From Gallionella straubiae (lineage in GTDB: Bacteria; Pseudomonadota; Gammaproteobacteria; Burkholderiales; Gallionellaceae), in assembly GCF_051257895.1 (NCBI RefSeq), contig NZ_CP194331.1:1798001-1862000 (forward strand): a DNA stretch of 64,000 nucleotides, written 5' to 3'. Made by a program: the position numbers and the translations under genes. A model generated the notes under the pieces. That model made no database searches, had not been told where the DNA came from, and worked only from the letters and a program-made list of their open reading frames with translations. The stretch's first letter is position 1. Each line of letters begins with the position of its first letter. Shown here one piece after another: positions 52,883-61,268 of the stretch.

Positions 52883-53569
52883 ATGAGTACAAAAATCCTG
52901 ATTGTGGAGGACGAGCCGGCGATCCAGGAACTGCTGGTGTTCAACATGGAGCAGGCGGGTTTTCAGGCGCTGCGCGCCGAGGATGCGGACAGCGCATGGC
53001 GGCAGATACGGGGCAATGCGCCGGATCTGATCCTGCTGGACTGGATGCTGCCGAACACCAGCGGCGTGATCCTGGCGAAACAGCTGCGCAGCGACCCCGC
53101 TACCCACGACATCCCGATTATCATGCTGACCGCGCGCGGCGAAGAGCGCGACAAGGTGCTGGGGCTGGAGGCGGGTGCTGACGACTACATCACCAAGCCC
53201 TTTTCGCCGCGGGAGCTGATGGCGCGCATCCGCGCCGTGCTGCGCCGCCATGCTCCGCAGATGCCGGACGAGACGGTTGCGGCGGGCGGCCTGGAATTGT
53301 TGCCGGCCTCGCATCGCGTGACCGCAAAGGGTGCGGCAATCGAACTCGGCCCCACCGAGTTCCGCCTGCTGCATTTCTTCATGACCCACGCGGAGCGGGT
53401 ATACAGCCGCACGCAATTGCTCGATCAGGTATGGGGCACGCAGGCCTTCGTCGAGGAACGCACGGTGGATGTGCATATCCGCCGCCTGCGCGCCGCCCTG
53501 GAACCGGCCGGCATGGATGGGCTGGTCCAGACGGTGCGCGGCAGCGGCTACCGCTTTTCGCTCAACTAG
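52883..53569 (+). CDS. phoB: Phosphate-regulon response regulator PhoB
   Basis: PhoB activates phosphate-starvation genes. The 228-residue OmpR-type regulator has a receiver domain with acidic pocket EDEP, phosphoacceptor Asp in LILLDWMLP, Lys in DDYITKPFSP, and a winged-helix domain (IELGPTEFRLLHFFMTHAER, RTQLLDQVWG, ERTVDVHIRRLRAALEP). A Pho box precedes it; phoR follows. Confidence 0.95.
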   Translation: MSTKILIVEDEPAIQELLVFNMEQAGFQALRAEDADSAWRQIRGNAPDLILLDWMLPNTSGVILAKQLRSDPATHDIPIIMLTARGEERDKVLGLEAGADDYITKPFSPRELMARIRAVLRRHAPQMPDETVAAGGLELLPASHRVTAKGAAIELGPTEFRLLHFFMTHAERVYSRTQLLDQVWGTQAFVEERTVDVHIRRLRAALEPAGMDGLVQTVRGSGYRFSLN

Positions 53570-53578
53570 GAGAATTTC

Positions 53579-54874
53579 TTGCAGGGTTTCTGGCTACGTT
53601 TAAGCATCCCCCTCGTGCTCGTCGCGCTGATCGCGCTGCTGCTGTGGGCCGTGTTTTCGGCCATGCCGGCGCTGCTGTTCATGCTGCTGGTGCTACTGAT
53701 CGTGATGGCGCGCCATGCGCGGCAGCTCTACAGGCTGGGGCGATGGCTGCAGGATGCGCGTAGCGAGACCATCCCCGAGGCGGGCGGCATCTGGGATGAG
53801 GTGTTCTCACAGCTGTACCGCATGGTCAAGCAGCATAACCAGACCCGTCAGGAACTGGCGGCCGAGCTGCAGCACATCGAGCAGGCCACGGCCGCCTTGC
53901 CGGAGGGGGTGGCGATCCTGAACGAGTCGAATCGCATCGAATGGTGCAACCCGCTGGCACAGCAGCATTTCGACCTCGACCCCGAGCACGACTTCATGCA
54001 GGACATCACCTATCTGGTGCGCCAGCCGGAGTTCGTCGAGTATCTCCATGAATCCAATTTCAGCGAGCCGCTGGTGATGCGCCCGGCGCGCCACGACGAG
54101 ATGGTGCTGTCCATCAAGCTCATCCCCTACGGCATGAACAAGCGGCTGCTGATCAGCCGCGACATCACGCGGCTGGAGCGCATCGAGGCCATACGCCGCG
54201 ATTTCGTCGCGAACGTCTCGCACGAATTGCGCACCCCGCTGACCGTGGTGAACGGCTTTGTCGAAAACCTGCAGGATATGCCCGACCTCAACCGCGAGGA
54301 TGCGCGGCGCGCCCTGCATCTGATGGCCGAGCAGACGCGCCGCATGGAAAACCTGGTTGCCGACCTGCTTACCCTGTCGCACCTGGAAAACGACCAGAAC
54401 CCGCTGAGCGAGGAGACGGTGGATATGGGCGTGCTGCTCGAAGAAATTCACCGGGAAGGCCAATTGCTGAGCAACGGCTCGCATGTGCTGCGCCTCGAAG
54501 CCGCGAGCGGAGTGAAACTGCTCGGCAACCGCGAGGAACTGCATAGTGCGTTCGGCAACCTGATCAGCAACGCGATCCGCTACACGCCCAAGGGCGGCGC
54601 TATCCTGCTGCGCTGGGCGGAGCGCGGCGGGCAGCCGGTGTTTTCGGTGCAGGACAGCGGCATCGGTATTGCCGCACAGCATATCCCGCGCCTGACCGAG
54701 CGCTTCTACCGGGTAGACCGCAGCCGCTCGCGCGAAACGGGCGGAACGGGACTGGGCCTGGCGATCGTCAAGCATATCGCGATGCGCCACCAGGCCAAGT
54801 TCGAAGTCATGAGCGAGGAAGGCAAGGGCAGCACCTTCGCGCTGGTGTTTCCGGTCAAGCGGGCGATGCACTGA
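53579..54874 (+). CDS. phoR: Phosphate sensor histidine kinase PhoR
   Basis: PhoR phosphorylates PhoB when phosphate is scarce. The 431-residue protein starts at TTG 53579 with AGGAG just upstream overlapping the phoB stop. It has two N-terminal membrane helices (about 9-45), a PAS domain (about 95-190), the H-box FVANVSHELRTPLTV, N-box NLISNAIRYTPKGG and the GTGLGLAIVKHI ATP lid. The usual pst-phoU genes are not adjacent. Confidence 0.94.
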   Translation: MQGFWLRLSIPLVLVALIALLLWAVFSAMPALLFMLLVLLIVMARHARQLYRLGRWLQDARSETIPEAGGIWDEVFSQLYRMVKQHNQTRQELAAELQHIEQATAALPEGVAILNESNRIEWCNPLAQQHFDLDPEHDFMQDITYLVRQPEFVEYLHESNFSEPLVMRPARHDEMVLSIKLIPYGMNKRLLISRDITRLERIEAIRRDFVANVSHELRTPLTVVNGFVENLQDMPDLNREDARRALHLMAEQTRRMENLVADLLTLSHLENDQNPLSEETVDMGVLLEEIHREGQLLSNGSHVLRLEAASGVKLLGNREELHSAFGNLISNAIRYTPKGGAILLRWAERGGQPVFSVQDSGIGIAAQHIPRLTERFYRVDRSRSRETGGTGLGLAIVKHIAMRHQAKFEVMSEEGKGSTFALVFPVKRAMH

Positions 54875-54919
54875 AAATTCCGGCATGACTGAGCCGCAGC
54901 CGCCAATAAGCGGTCGGTG

Positions 54920-54948
54920 TTGAGCCTGCAGGGTGGTGTTGCTATACT
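54920..54948 (+). promoter_or_regulatory. Promoter of pcm
   Basis: TTGAGC (54920-54925), 17 bases, TATACT (54943-54948), preceded by TG one base upstream, giving an extended -10. GGAGG lies before the ATG at 55006. Confidence 0.65.
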
Positions 54949-55005
54949 GCCCGCGCGGCGCATTCGTGCCGGAATAATAATAGTGCGGCAATTCAGGAGG
55001 ATGGA

Positions 55006-55659
55006 ATGCAGAACATCGAACAAGCACGTTTCAACATGATCGAGCAGCAAATCCGCCCCTGCGAGGTGCTGGAGCTGCGGATACTGGAGTTGCTCAAGCA
55101 TGTCCGCCGCGAACACTTCGTGCCCGCGGACAAAAAGGAACTGGCATTTGCCGACATGGAGATCCCGCTGGGCCATGGAGCCGCCATGTGGCAGCCCAAG
55201 CTCGAAGCGCGTACCGTGCAGGAATTGCACCTCACCCGCAATGACAGCTTGCTGGAGATAGGCACCGGCAGCGGCTACCTGACCGCGCTGCTGTCCGCGC
55301 TGGCGGGGCAGGTCACCTCGGTGGAAATCGTGCCGGAACTGAGCGCCATGGCCAAACAGAATCTGGCCGCCTACCACCGCAACAACGTCACCCTCGAAAC
55401 GGGCGATGCGGCGCACGGCTGGAACAAGGGCACCTACGATGTCATCGTGCTGACCGGTTCGACGCCGGTATTGCCGGCAGCCTTCCAGAACAGCCTGAAC
55501 GTCGGCGGGCGGCTGTTCGCCATCGTGGGAGACGCTCCCCTGATGGAGGCAAAGCTGATCACCCGCGCCGCGCCGGACGTATTCGAGACCGTCAACATCA
55601 TGGAAACCTGCGTCGCGCCGTTGCGCAATGCCGAGCAGCCCAAGCGGTTCGTGTTCTGA
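55006..55659 (+). CDS. Protein-L-isoaspartate O-methyltransferase family protein
   Basis: PCMT-type enzymes use SAM to initiate repair of isoaspartyl residues. The 217-residue protein has the family N-terminus FNMIEQQIRPCEVLE, VRREHFVP and the SAM motif LLEIGTGSGYLTALLSALAG; the following VEIVPELS holds the acidic ribose-binding residue. The family copy next to tolC is common in betaproteobacteria and may not be a classical isoaspartyl repair enzyme. Confidence 0.88.
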   Translation: MQNIEQARFNMIEQQIRPCEVLELRILELLKHVRREHFVPADKKELAFADMEIPLGHGAAMWQPKLEARTVQELHLTRNDSLLEIGTGSGYLTALLSALAGQVTSVEIVPELSAMAKQNLAAYHRNNVTLETGDAAHGWNKGTYDVIVLTGSTPVLPAAFQNSLNVGGRLFAIVGDAPLMEAKLITRAAPDVFETVNIMETCVAPLRNAEQPKRFVF

Positions 55660-55718
55660 AAATGAAGTTTCAGTGCAGGTAACCTTTTGGTTGGCCGGAC
55701 CCGAGCCTCACATCGGGA

Positions 55719-55762
55719 TTGCGCAAGGCGGCGGCAATCTGTAGTATTAGAAATATCTAATA
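55719..55762 (+). promoter_or_regulatory. Promoter and palindromic operator of tolC
   Basis: TTGCGC (55719-55724), 17 bases, TAGTAT (55742-55747). The -10 element overlaps the perfect inverted repeat TATTAGA-AATA-TCTAATA (55745-55762), which would cover the start site. A repressor of efflux could bind there; its identity is unknown. Confidence 0.55.
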
Positions 55763-55783
55763 TATCGACTGCGCGAAAACCCA

Positions 55784-57112
55784 ATGAAGCTGAAGCCATT
55801 ACCACTACTTCTGGCAGCCCTGCTCGGCGCGAGTAGCGCGGCGCAGGCTGCCGACCTGCTGGAAACCTTCCGCGCCGCCCAGGCGAACGATCCGGTGTTT
55901 GCCGCCGCGCGTGCCGCCCAGCAGGCCGGCCAGGAAAAGCTGCCGCAGGGCCGCTCGCTGCTGCTGCCCAGCATCAGCCTCAATGCGAACAGCACGTTCA
56001 ATGACCAGAATATCCAGTACAAGGGGGCGTTTCCATTCCCGGGCGGCACCACCCGCTACAATACCCACGGCTACGGCGTGAGCCTGACGCAGCCATTGTT
56101 CCGCCAGCAGAACTGGATGACCTACACCGAAGCCGAATTGCAGGTTGTACAGGCCGATGCCCAGTTCAGGATCGCCGAACAGGATTTGATCCTGCGCGTC
56201 GCACAGGCCTATTTCGACGTACTGATCGCACAGGACAGCGTGGAACTCGCCGAGGCGCAGAAGAAGGCCATCTCCGAGCAACTGGAGCAGGCCAAGCGCA
56301 ACTTCGAGGTGGGCAGCGCCACCATCACCGACACCCACGAGGCGCAGGCGCGCTACGACCTGACCAGCGCACAGGAAATCGCCGCGCAGAACAACCTTGA
56401 AATCAAGAAACGTGCCTTGCAGCAACTGATCAACGCGATGCCGAAAGACCTCAAGCATCTCGGCAAGGGTTTCAAGCTGGAAAGCCCGCAGCCCGCCAAC
56501 ATGGAGAAGTGGGTGGATGAGGCGCAGTCGAACAGCCTGCAGCTGGCCATCACGAAAGCGGGTGCCGAGATCGCCGAGAAGGAAGTCGCGCGCAACCGCG
56601 GCGGTCATTACCCCACGCTGGACCTGGTGGCGAATTACTCCAACAACCAGTCCAATGGCGGCACCTTCGGCGTGGGCAGCGACACCACCAACAAGAGCGT
56701 CGGCGTGCAACTAAACATGCCATTATTCCAGGGGGGCGCCGTCAATTCCAGATGGCGCGAGGCCGAGGCCAATCGCGAGCGCGCCAGGCAAACCCTGGAA
56801 GACACCCGCCGCACCGTCGCGCTGCAGACCCGCCAGGCCTATCTCGGCGTGGTCAACGGCATCGCCCAGGTCAAGGCGCTGCAGCAGGCACTCACCTCCA
56901 GCGAAAGCGTCCTGGAAGCCAGCAAGCTCGGACAGGAAGTCGGCGTGCGCACCAACCTCGATGTGCTGAATGCACAGCAGCAACTGTACGCCACCCGCCG
57001 CGATCTGTACCAAGCCGAGTACAACTATCTCGTCAGCCGGTTGCGCCTGAAGGCGGCGGCGGGTTCGCTAAGCGAAGAAGATCTGGGTGGGGTCAATCAG
57101 GCGCTCTACTAA
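55784..57112 (+). CDS. tolC: Outer-membrane efflux channel TolC
   Basis: TolC-family trimers form the exit duct for drug pumps and type I secretion. The 442-residue protein has a signal peptide (about 1-22, ending AQAA), helical repeats with LLETFRAAQANDPVFAAARA, QDLILRVAQAYFDVLIAQDS and the second-half counterpart TRQAYLGVVNGIAQVKALQQ, and barrel segments (LDLVANYSNN). No periplasmic adaptor gene is adjacent. An IS21 remnant begins ten bases after its stop. Confidence 0.93.
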   Translation: MKLKPLPLLLAALLGASSAAQAADLLETFRAAQANDPVFAAARAAQQAGQEKLPQGRSLLLPSISLNANSTFNDQNIQYKGAFPFPGGTTRYNTHGYGVSLTQPLFRQQNWMTYTEAELQVVQADAQFRIAEQDLILRVAQAYFDVLIAQDSVELAEAQKKAISEQLEQAKRNFEVGSATITDTHEAQARYDLTSAQEIAAQNNLEIKKRALQQLINAMPKDLKHLGKGFKLESPQPANMEKWVDEAQSNSLQLAITKAGAEIAEKEVARNRGGHYPTLDLVANYSNNQSNGGTFGVGSDTTNKSVGVQLNMPLFQGGAVNSRWREAEANRERARQTLEDTRRTVALQTRQAYLGVVNGIAQVKALQQALTSSESVLEASKLGQEVGVRTNLDVLNAQQQLYATRRDLYQAEYNYLVSRLRLKAAAGSLSEEDLGGVNQALY

Positions 57113-57121
57113 CACATTGTT

Positions 57122-57595
57122 TGTTGAATTGCACTCAAAACTGACCCATCCAGGGCAGTAATATGCATCCAAATTTGACCCACGTATAGATACTGTCCCG
57201 CTCATTTTTTGAGCGGGAGCAACAGGAGTGATCAACGTGGCGATATTGAGCAGCATCAGACGTTGGCATTTGCGTGATCAAATGCCGATCCGGGAGATCG
57301 TTCGCAGAACCGGACTCTCCCGCAACACCATCAGGAAGTACCTGGCCAACAAGGTCGTTGAGCCCAAGTACCCCAACCGCAAGACCCCCTGCAAGCTAGA
57401 CGACTACGCGGCCAAGCTGGCCGCATGGCTGAAGACGGAAGCTGGCAAGGGGCGCAAGCAGAAGCGCAGCCTCAAACAACTGCACCACGACTTGGTGCAA
57501 CTGGGTTTCACCGGTTCCTATGACCGCGTGACCGCCTTTGCCCGCCGCTGGCGGCAAGAGCAACAGGAGCTTGCCAGAACGGCCGGACGCAGCAC
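57122..57595 (+). mobile_element. IS21-family fragment, istA-side end (copy A, left part)
   Basis: The fragment starts with the terminal repeat TGTTGAATTGCACTCAAAAC ten bases after tolC and includes the first 120-odd codons of istA on the plus strand. It is a near-identical inverted copy of the right end of the intact element. At 57596 it is cut by the intact IS21. Its other end is at 60055-60247. Confidence 0.85.
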
Positions 57596-57635
57596 TGTTG
57601 AAATGCATGTAAATCTGACCCGGGTTGTGCATTGA
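57228..57635 (+). pseudogene. istA: Truncated istA transposase
   Basis: From GTG 57228, the first 122 or so residues match the intact IstA exactly (helix-turn-helix region MPIREIVRRTGLSRNTIRKY). Then the frame enters the inserted copy and ends after STVEMHVNLTRVVH. The integrase domain is lost. Confidence 0.9.
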
Positions 57636-57669
57636 ATTTTGACCCACCCTTGAATTATCTCTGGATCTT

Positions 57670-58431
57670 TCAGGTCGTGGATAGTTTTCTGTTTTTACCC
57701 TCCTTTCCGACTTGAGTTGAACTGTTTCTGAAGCGGTAACTATCGTTGCCGGTTTCCACGATATGGCAGTGATGTGTAAGCCTATCCAGTAGTGCCGTCG
57801 TCATCTTGGCATCCCCGAACACACTGCCCCATTCAGCGAAGCTCAAGTTTGTCGTGATCACCAGACTCGTACGCTCGTAGAGCTTCCCGATGAAGTGGAA
57901 CAGCAATGCACCACCAGCCTGGCTAAACGGCAAATAGCCCAGCTCATCCAGGATCACCAGGTCGGCATACATCATCCGGTTGGCGATCTGGCCTTGTTTG
58001 CCTGCCGCCTTCTCCAGCTCCAGTGCATTGACCAGCTCGATTGTCGAGAAGTAGCGCACACGACGGTGTTGATGCTGAACAGCCTGCACCCCGAGTGCGG
58101 TGGCCAGATGCGTCTTGCCCGTACCCGGCCCACCAACCAGCACCACGTTCTGCGCCTGATCCAGGAACTCGCAACGGTGCAACTGCCGGATCAGCGCTTC
58201 GTTAATCACGCTCTGACTGAAGTCGAAGCTCGCCAAGTCACGGTAGGCTGGGAAGCGGGATGCCTTCATCTGGTAAGCGATGGAGCGCACCTCACGTTCC
58301 GCCATCTCTGCCTTGAGCAGCGTACTCAGCATCTCCTGCGCACTTTGGTATGCAGGCGAACCTTGGCTGGCCAGCTCATCGACCGCCTGCGCCATGCCGT
58401 ACAGCTTGATGCTCTTGAGCGTTGTGATCAT
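57670..58431 (-). CDS. istB: IstB helper ATPase of IS21
   Basis: IstB is a AAA+ helper that prepares target DNA for IstA. The ATG at 58431 overlaps the istA stop. The 253-residue protein has the Walker A motif GGPGTGKTHLATALG, Walker B ADLVILDELGYLPFSQ and the sensor motif SLVITTNLSFAEW typical of IstB/DnaC-like proteins. Confidence 0.95.
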   Translation of the reverse strand: MITTLKSIKLYGMAQAVDELASQGSPAYQSAQEMLSTLLKAEMAEREVRSIAYQMKASRFPAYRDLASFDFSQSVINEALIRQLHRCEFLDQAQNVVLVGGPGTGKTHLATALGVQAVQHQHRRVRYFSTIELVNALELEKAAGKQGQIANRMMYADLVILDELGYLPFSQAGGALLFHFIGKLYERTSLVITTNLSFAEWGSVFGDAKMTTALLDRLTHHCHIVETGNDSYRFRNSSTQVGKEGKNRKLSTT

Positions 58432-59948
58432 GGCTGGAGTATCTCCCGAAGCTGGTCGTAGCGGCTGACGTTGGATTGCGGCTCGACCACCAGCGCCAGA
58501 TGGGCAGGTGTATCGACAGGGGCCGGTGGTGCAGGCTCGATCAGCCGCTTGAGCAGGTTGAGCACATGTTGCTTGGACGGTACGCCGCCCTCCAACGCCA
58601 ACTCGACTGCGGTCAGTACCGCAGACTCTTCGTGCTGCATCACCAGTGCCAAAATATCGACCATCTCGCGTTCCCCACACGGCCGCTTGAGCAGGATGGC
58701 CTGCAAGCGCTTGAAGCCTTCCGGCAATTCGGTGAACGGTGCACCGTTGCGCAAGGCACCGGGCTTGCGCTGGAGTACGCTCAGATAGTGACGCCAGTCG
58801 TAGATCGTCCGTCCCGGACCGTGTTTGTGCGAGATCACCCGTACATGCTCGGCAATGATCTGCGCTTCGGCGACGAACACCAGCCGGTCGGCGTACACCC
58901 GCAGGCTGATCGGGCGATTGGCATAGGAGGCAGGTACGCTGTAACGGTTGCGCTCGAACATGACCAGGCAGGTCGGCGACACTCGCTTGATGTGTTCCAC
59001 GAACCCGTCGAATGGACAGGACAGCGCCATCAGGTGGTCGCGTTCTTCCGCATAGACCTCTGCGATGCTGCGCTCGTGTTGCTCAGGATGGGAGGTCTCC
59101 GCCCAGAGAGACAGGCAACGCCGGTGCAGCCAGTCATTGAGTTCCGCCAGACTGCCGAACACAGGCAGCTTGTTCCAGATGCGGTGACGGGCGTCCTGTA
59201 CGTTCTTCTCGATTTGCCCCTTCTCCCAGCCGGACGCCGGGTTGCAGAACTCGGCATCGAACAGGTAGTGGCTCACCATGGCAGTGAAGCGGATGTTGAC
59301 GTCGCGCTGCTTGCCGCGTCGCACCTTGTCTACGGCGGTCCTCATGTTGTCGTAGATGCCACGGGCGGGCACGCCGCCGAATGCAGCGAAGGCATGGTTG
59401 TGCGCGTCGAACAGCATCTCGTGTGTCTGGAGCGGGTAGGCGCGCAGAAAGAAGGCTCGGCTATGACTCAGCTTGAAGTGGGCGATCTGTAGCTTGGTGC
59501 GCTCGCCTGCCATGACCGCCCAGTCTTCGCTCCAGTCGAACTGGAAGGCTTCGCCGGGTGCAAAGGTGAGCGGGATGAAGGTGCTGCGTCCGGCCGTTCT
59601 GGCAAGCTCCTGTTGCTCTTGCCGCCAGCGGCGGGCAAAGGCGGTCACGCGGTCATAGGAACCGGTGAAACCCAGTTGCACCAAGTCGTGGTGCAGTTGT
59701 TTGAGGCTGCGCTTCTGCTTGCGCCCCTTGCCAGCTTCCGTCTTCAGCCATGCGGCCAGCTTGGCCGCGTAGTCGTCTAGCTTGCAGGGGGTCTTGCGGT
59801 TGGGGTACTTGGGCTCAACGACCTTGTTGGCCAGGTACTTCCTGATGGTGTTGCGGGAGAGTCCGGTTCTGCGAACGATCTCCCGGATCGGCATTTGATC
59901 ACGCAAATGCCAACGTCTGATGCTGCTCAATATCGCCACGTTGATCAC
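58428..59948 (-). CDS. istA: IstA transposase of IS21
   Basis: IstA is the DDE transposase. The 506-residue protein, from a GTG start, has an N-terminal helix-turn-helix (RRTGLSRNTIRKYLANK) and an integrase core whose acidic residues appear in FQFDWSEDWAV, ARGIYDNMRTAV and GWEKGQIEKNVQDA. GGAG lies just before the start codon. It is translated together with istB. Confidence 0.95.
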   Translation of the reverse strand: MINVAILSSIRRWHLRDQMPIREIVRRTGLSRNTIRKYLANKVVEPKYPNRKTPCKLDDYAAKLAAWLKTEAGKGRKQKRSLKQLHHDLVQLGFTGSYDRVTAFARRWRQEQQELARTAGRSTFIPLTFAPGEAFQFDWSEDWAVMAGERTKLQIAHFKLSHSRAFFLRAYPLQTHEMLFDAHNHAFAAFGGVPARGIYDNMRTAVDKVRRGKQRDVNIRFTAMVSHYLFDAEFCNPASGWEKGQIEKNVQDARHRIWNKLPVFGSLAELNDWLHRRCLSLWAETSHPEQHERSIAEVYAEERDHLMALSCPFDGFVEHIKRVSPTCLVMFERNRYSVPASYANRPISLRVYADRLVFVAEAQIIAEHVRVISHKHGPGRTIYDWRHYLSVLQRKPGALRNGAPFTELPEGFKRLQAILLKRPCGEREMVDILALVMQHEESAVLTAVELALEGGVPSKQHVLNLLKRLIEPAPPAPVDTPAHLALVVEPQSNVSRYDQLREILQP

Positions 59949-60054
59949 TCCTGTTGCTCCCGCTCAAAAAATGAGCGGGACAGTATCTATACGTGGGTCA
60001 AATTTGGATGCATATTACTGCCCTGGATGGGTCAGTTTTGAGTGCAATTCAACA

Positions 60055-60247
60055 TGGATAGGCTTACACATCACTGCCATATCGTGGAAACCGGCAACGA
60101 TAGTTACCGCTTCAGAAACAGTTCAACTCAAGTCGGAAAGGAGGGTAAAAACAGAAAACTATCCACAACCTGAAAGATCCAGAGATAATTCAAGGGTGGG
60201 TCAAAATTCAATGCACAACCCGGGTCAGATTTACATGCATTTCAACA
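60055..60247 (+). mobile_element. IS21-family fragment, istB-side end (copy A, right part)
   Basis: This 193-bp part matches the last codons of istB (DRLTHHCHIVETGNDSYRFR) and the istB-side terminal repeat ending CATGCATTTCAACA, on the plus strand. With the left part, it frames copy B; about 1.8 kb of copy A between the two parts is missing. Confidence 0.85.
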
Positions 60248-60309
60248 GTGGGTCAAATTTGGCTGCAAACTATTGTCGGAACTGGGTCAGTTTTGGGTGC
60301 AATTCAACA
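60248..60309. mobile_element. Diverged third IS21-type end
   Basis: The 62 bases match the istA-side end of copy B in length and layout (GGGTCAAATTTGG, then GGGTCAGTTTTGGGTGCAATTCAACA) but differ at about one base in five. They form the end of a different, older IS21-type element and also encode the tail of the epimerase gene. Confidence 0.8.
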
Positions 60310-61268
60310 CGATACCATTCAGCTGTGGCTCGCAAACCCTGCTCCAGTGTATAAGGCGGGACCCATTCCAAATCGTGGCGTATCTTATCGTCATTCAGCC
60401 GCAACGAACTTGATAATCGCTCAATCTGACCCGAGTACCCAGTCAGTTTCCCCAGTATCTTTAGCAGCTTAATAGGAAATCGAATAAGCCACGGTGTGCA
60501 ACCCATCTCCCTTCCCAATTGACGTAACAAATTGGGGGTTGATATCGCCTCGCCGTCACGCACCAAATATGTTTTTCCTGCTGCGTCCGAGTGCTTTGCG
60601 CACACAAGCATAGCACTAACCAGATTTCCCACATAAATAAAATCGCGTAGATTATTTATCGAAGCAAGGGGCAGCGGCAACCCTAAGGCTTTGATCATCA
60701 GCCCAAAGTTACCAGGTGCTCCACCGCCATAAACCAAAGGTGGGCGAATAATCACAATTTCCAAACCTGTCTCTTGCATCACGCGATACAGTGCTTTCTC
60801 TGCCTCCCACTTCGAAATAGCATACCCGTCATGTGGTGCTGGAACATCCAACTCTGAAAATTGGTAATTTGCAGATGTTTGAGTACCATTTACCCCGATT
60901 GAACTCACAAAAACCAACCGCTTCACACCTCTTGCTGCTGCGCAACGTGCCAAATGCTCCGCCCCTGCCACATTAATACGCCAGAACTCGGCCATCACAC
61001 CATCGGATATTTTCTGCATCACATGAACATGTGCCGCAAGATGAAAAACGACCTCTACACCATCCAACGCTTCCATCCAATCTGTAGTACCTGATATCTC
61101 GCCTACCTCTACCTGAGTAAATGTTCTGTTCGTGAATACGCTATCCGGCCTGTAACAACGGACAGCAGCGATAACCCAAACATCAGAATCAAGCAAACTC
61201 TGACACAGCGCCCGCCCGATAAAACCAGTTGCTCCGGTGACAAGAACTTTATGCAATTTTTCTGTCAT
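60270..61268 (-). CDS. NAD-dependent sugar epimerase, C-terminus from IS end
   Basis: The 332-residue protein (from the ATG at 61268) is an extended short-chain dehydrogenase of the UDP-sugar 4-epimerase type: KVLVTGATGFIGRAL, HLAAHVHVMQKIS, catalytic YAISKWEAEKAL and IIRPPLVYGGGAPGNFGLMI. Such enzymes precede polyprenyl-phosphate sugar transferases in O-antigen clusters. The last codons, ELHPKLTQFRQ, come from the IS21-type end, so the original C-terminus has been replaced. Its start overlaps the glycosyltransferase gene. Confidence 0.85.
   Translation of the reverse strand: MTEKLHKVLVTGATGFIGRALCQSLLDSDVWVIAAVRCYRPDSVFTNRTFTQVEVGEISGTTDWMEALDGVEVVFHLAAHVHVMQKISDGVMAEFWRINVAGAEHLARCAAARGVKRLVFVSSIGVNGTQTSANYQFSELDVPAPHDGYAISKWEAEKALYRVMQETGLEIVIIRPPLVYGGGAPGNFGLMIKALGLPLPLASINNLRDFIYVGNLVSAMLVCAKHSDAAGKTYLVRDGEAISTPNLLRQLGREMGCTPWLIRFPIKLLKILGKLTGYSGQIERLSSSLRLNDDKIRHDLEWVPPYTLEQGLRATAEWYRVELHPKLTQFRQ

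Larger units (their letters stand above)
57596..60054 (-). mobile_element. Intact IS21-family insertion sequence (copy B)
   Basis: The element is 2459 bp. The ends begin TGTTGAAATGCATGTAAATC (left, istB side) and TGTTGAATTGCACTCAAAAC (right, read inward), i.e. terminal repeats TGTTGAA...TTCAACA. It carries istA and istB, overlapping as ATGA, on the minus strand. Both genes look functional. It sits inside copy A in the opposite orientation, and no clear target duplication flanks it because the host copy has lost its middle. Confidence 0.88.

Noticed and set aside
57596..60054. Target-site duplication of the intact IS21 copy
   Set aside because: Flanks (GCAGCAC on the left, TGGATAGG on the right) do not match, as expected if the host copy lost its middle during or after insertion.
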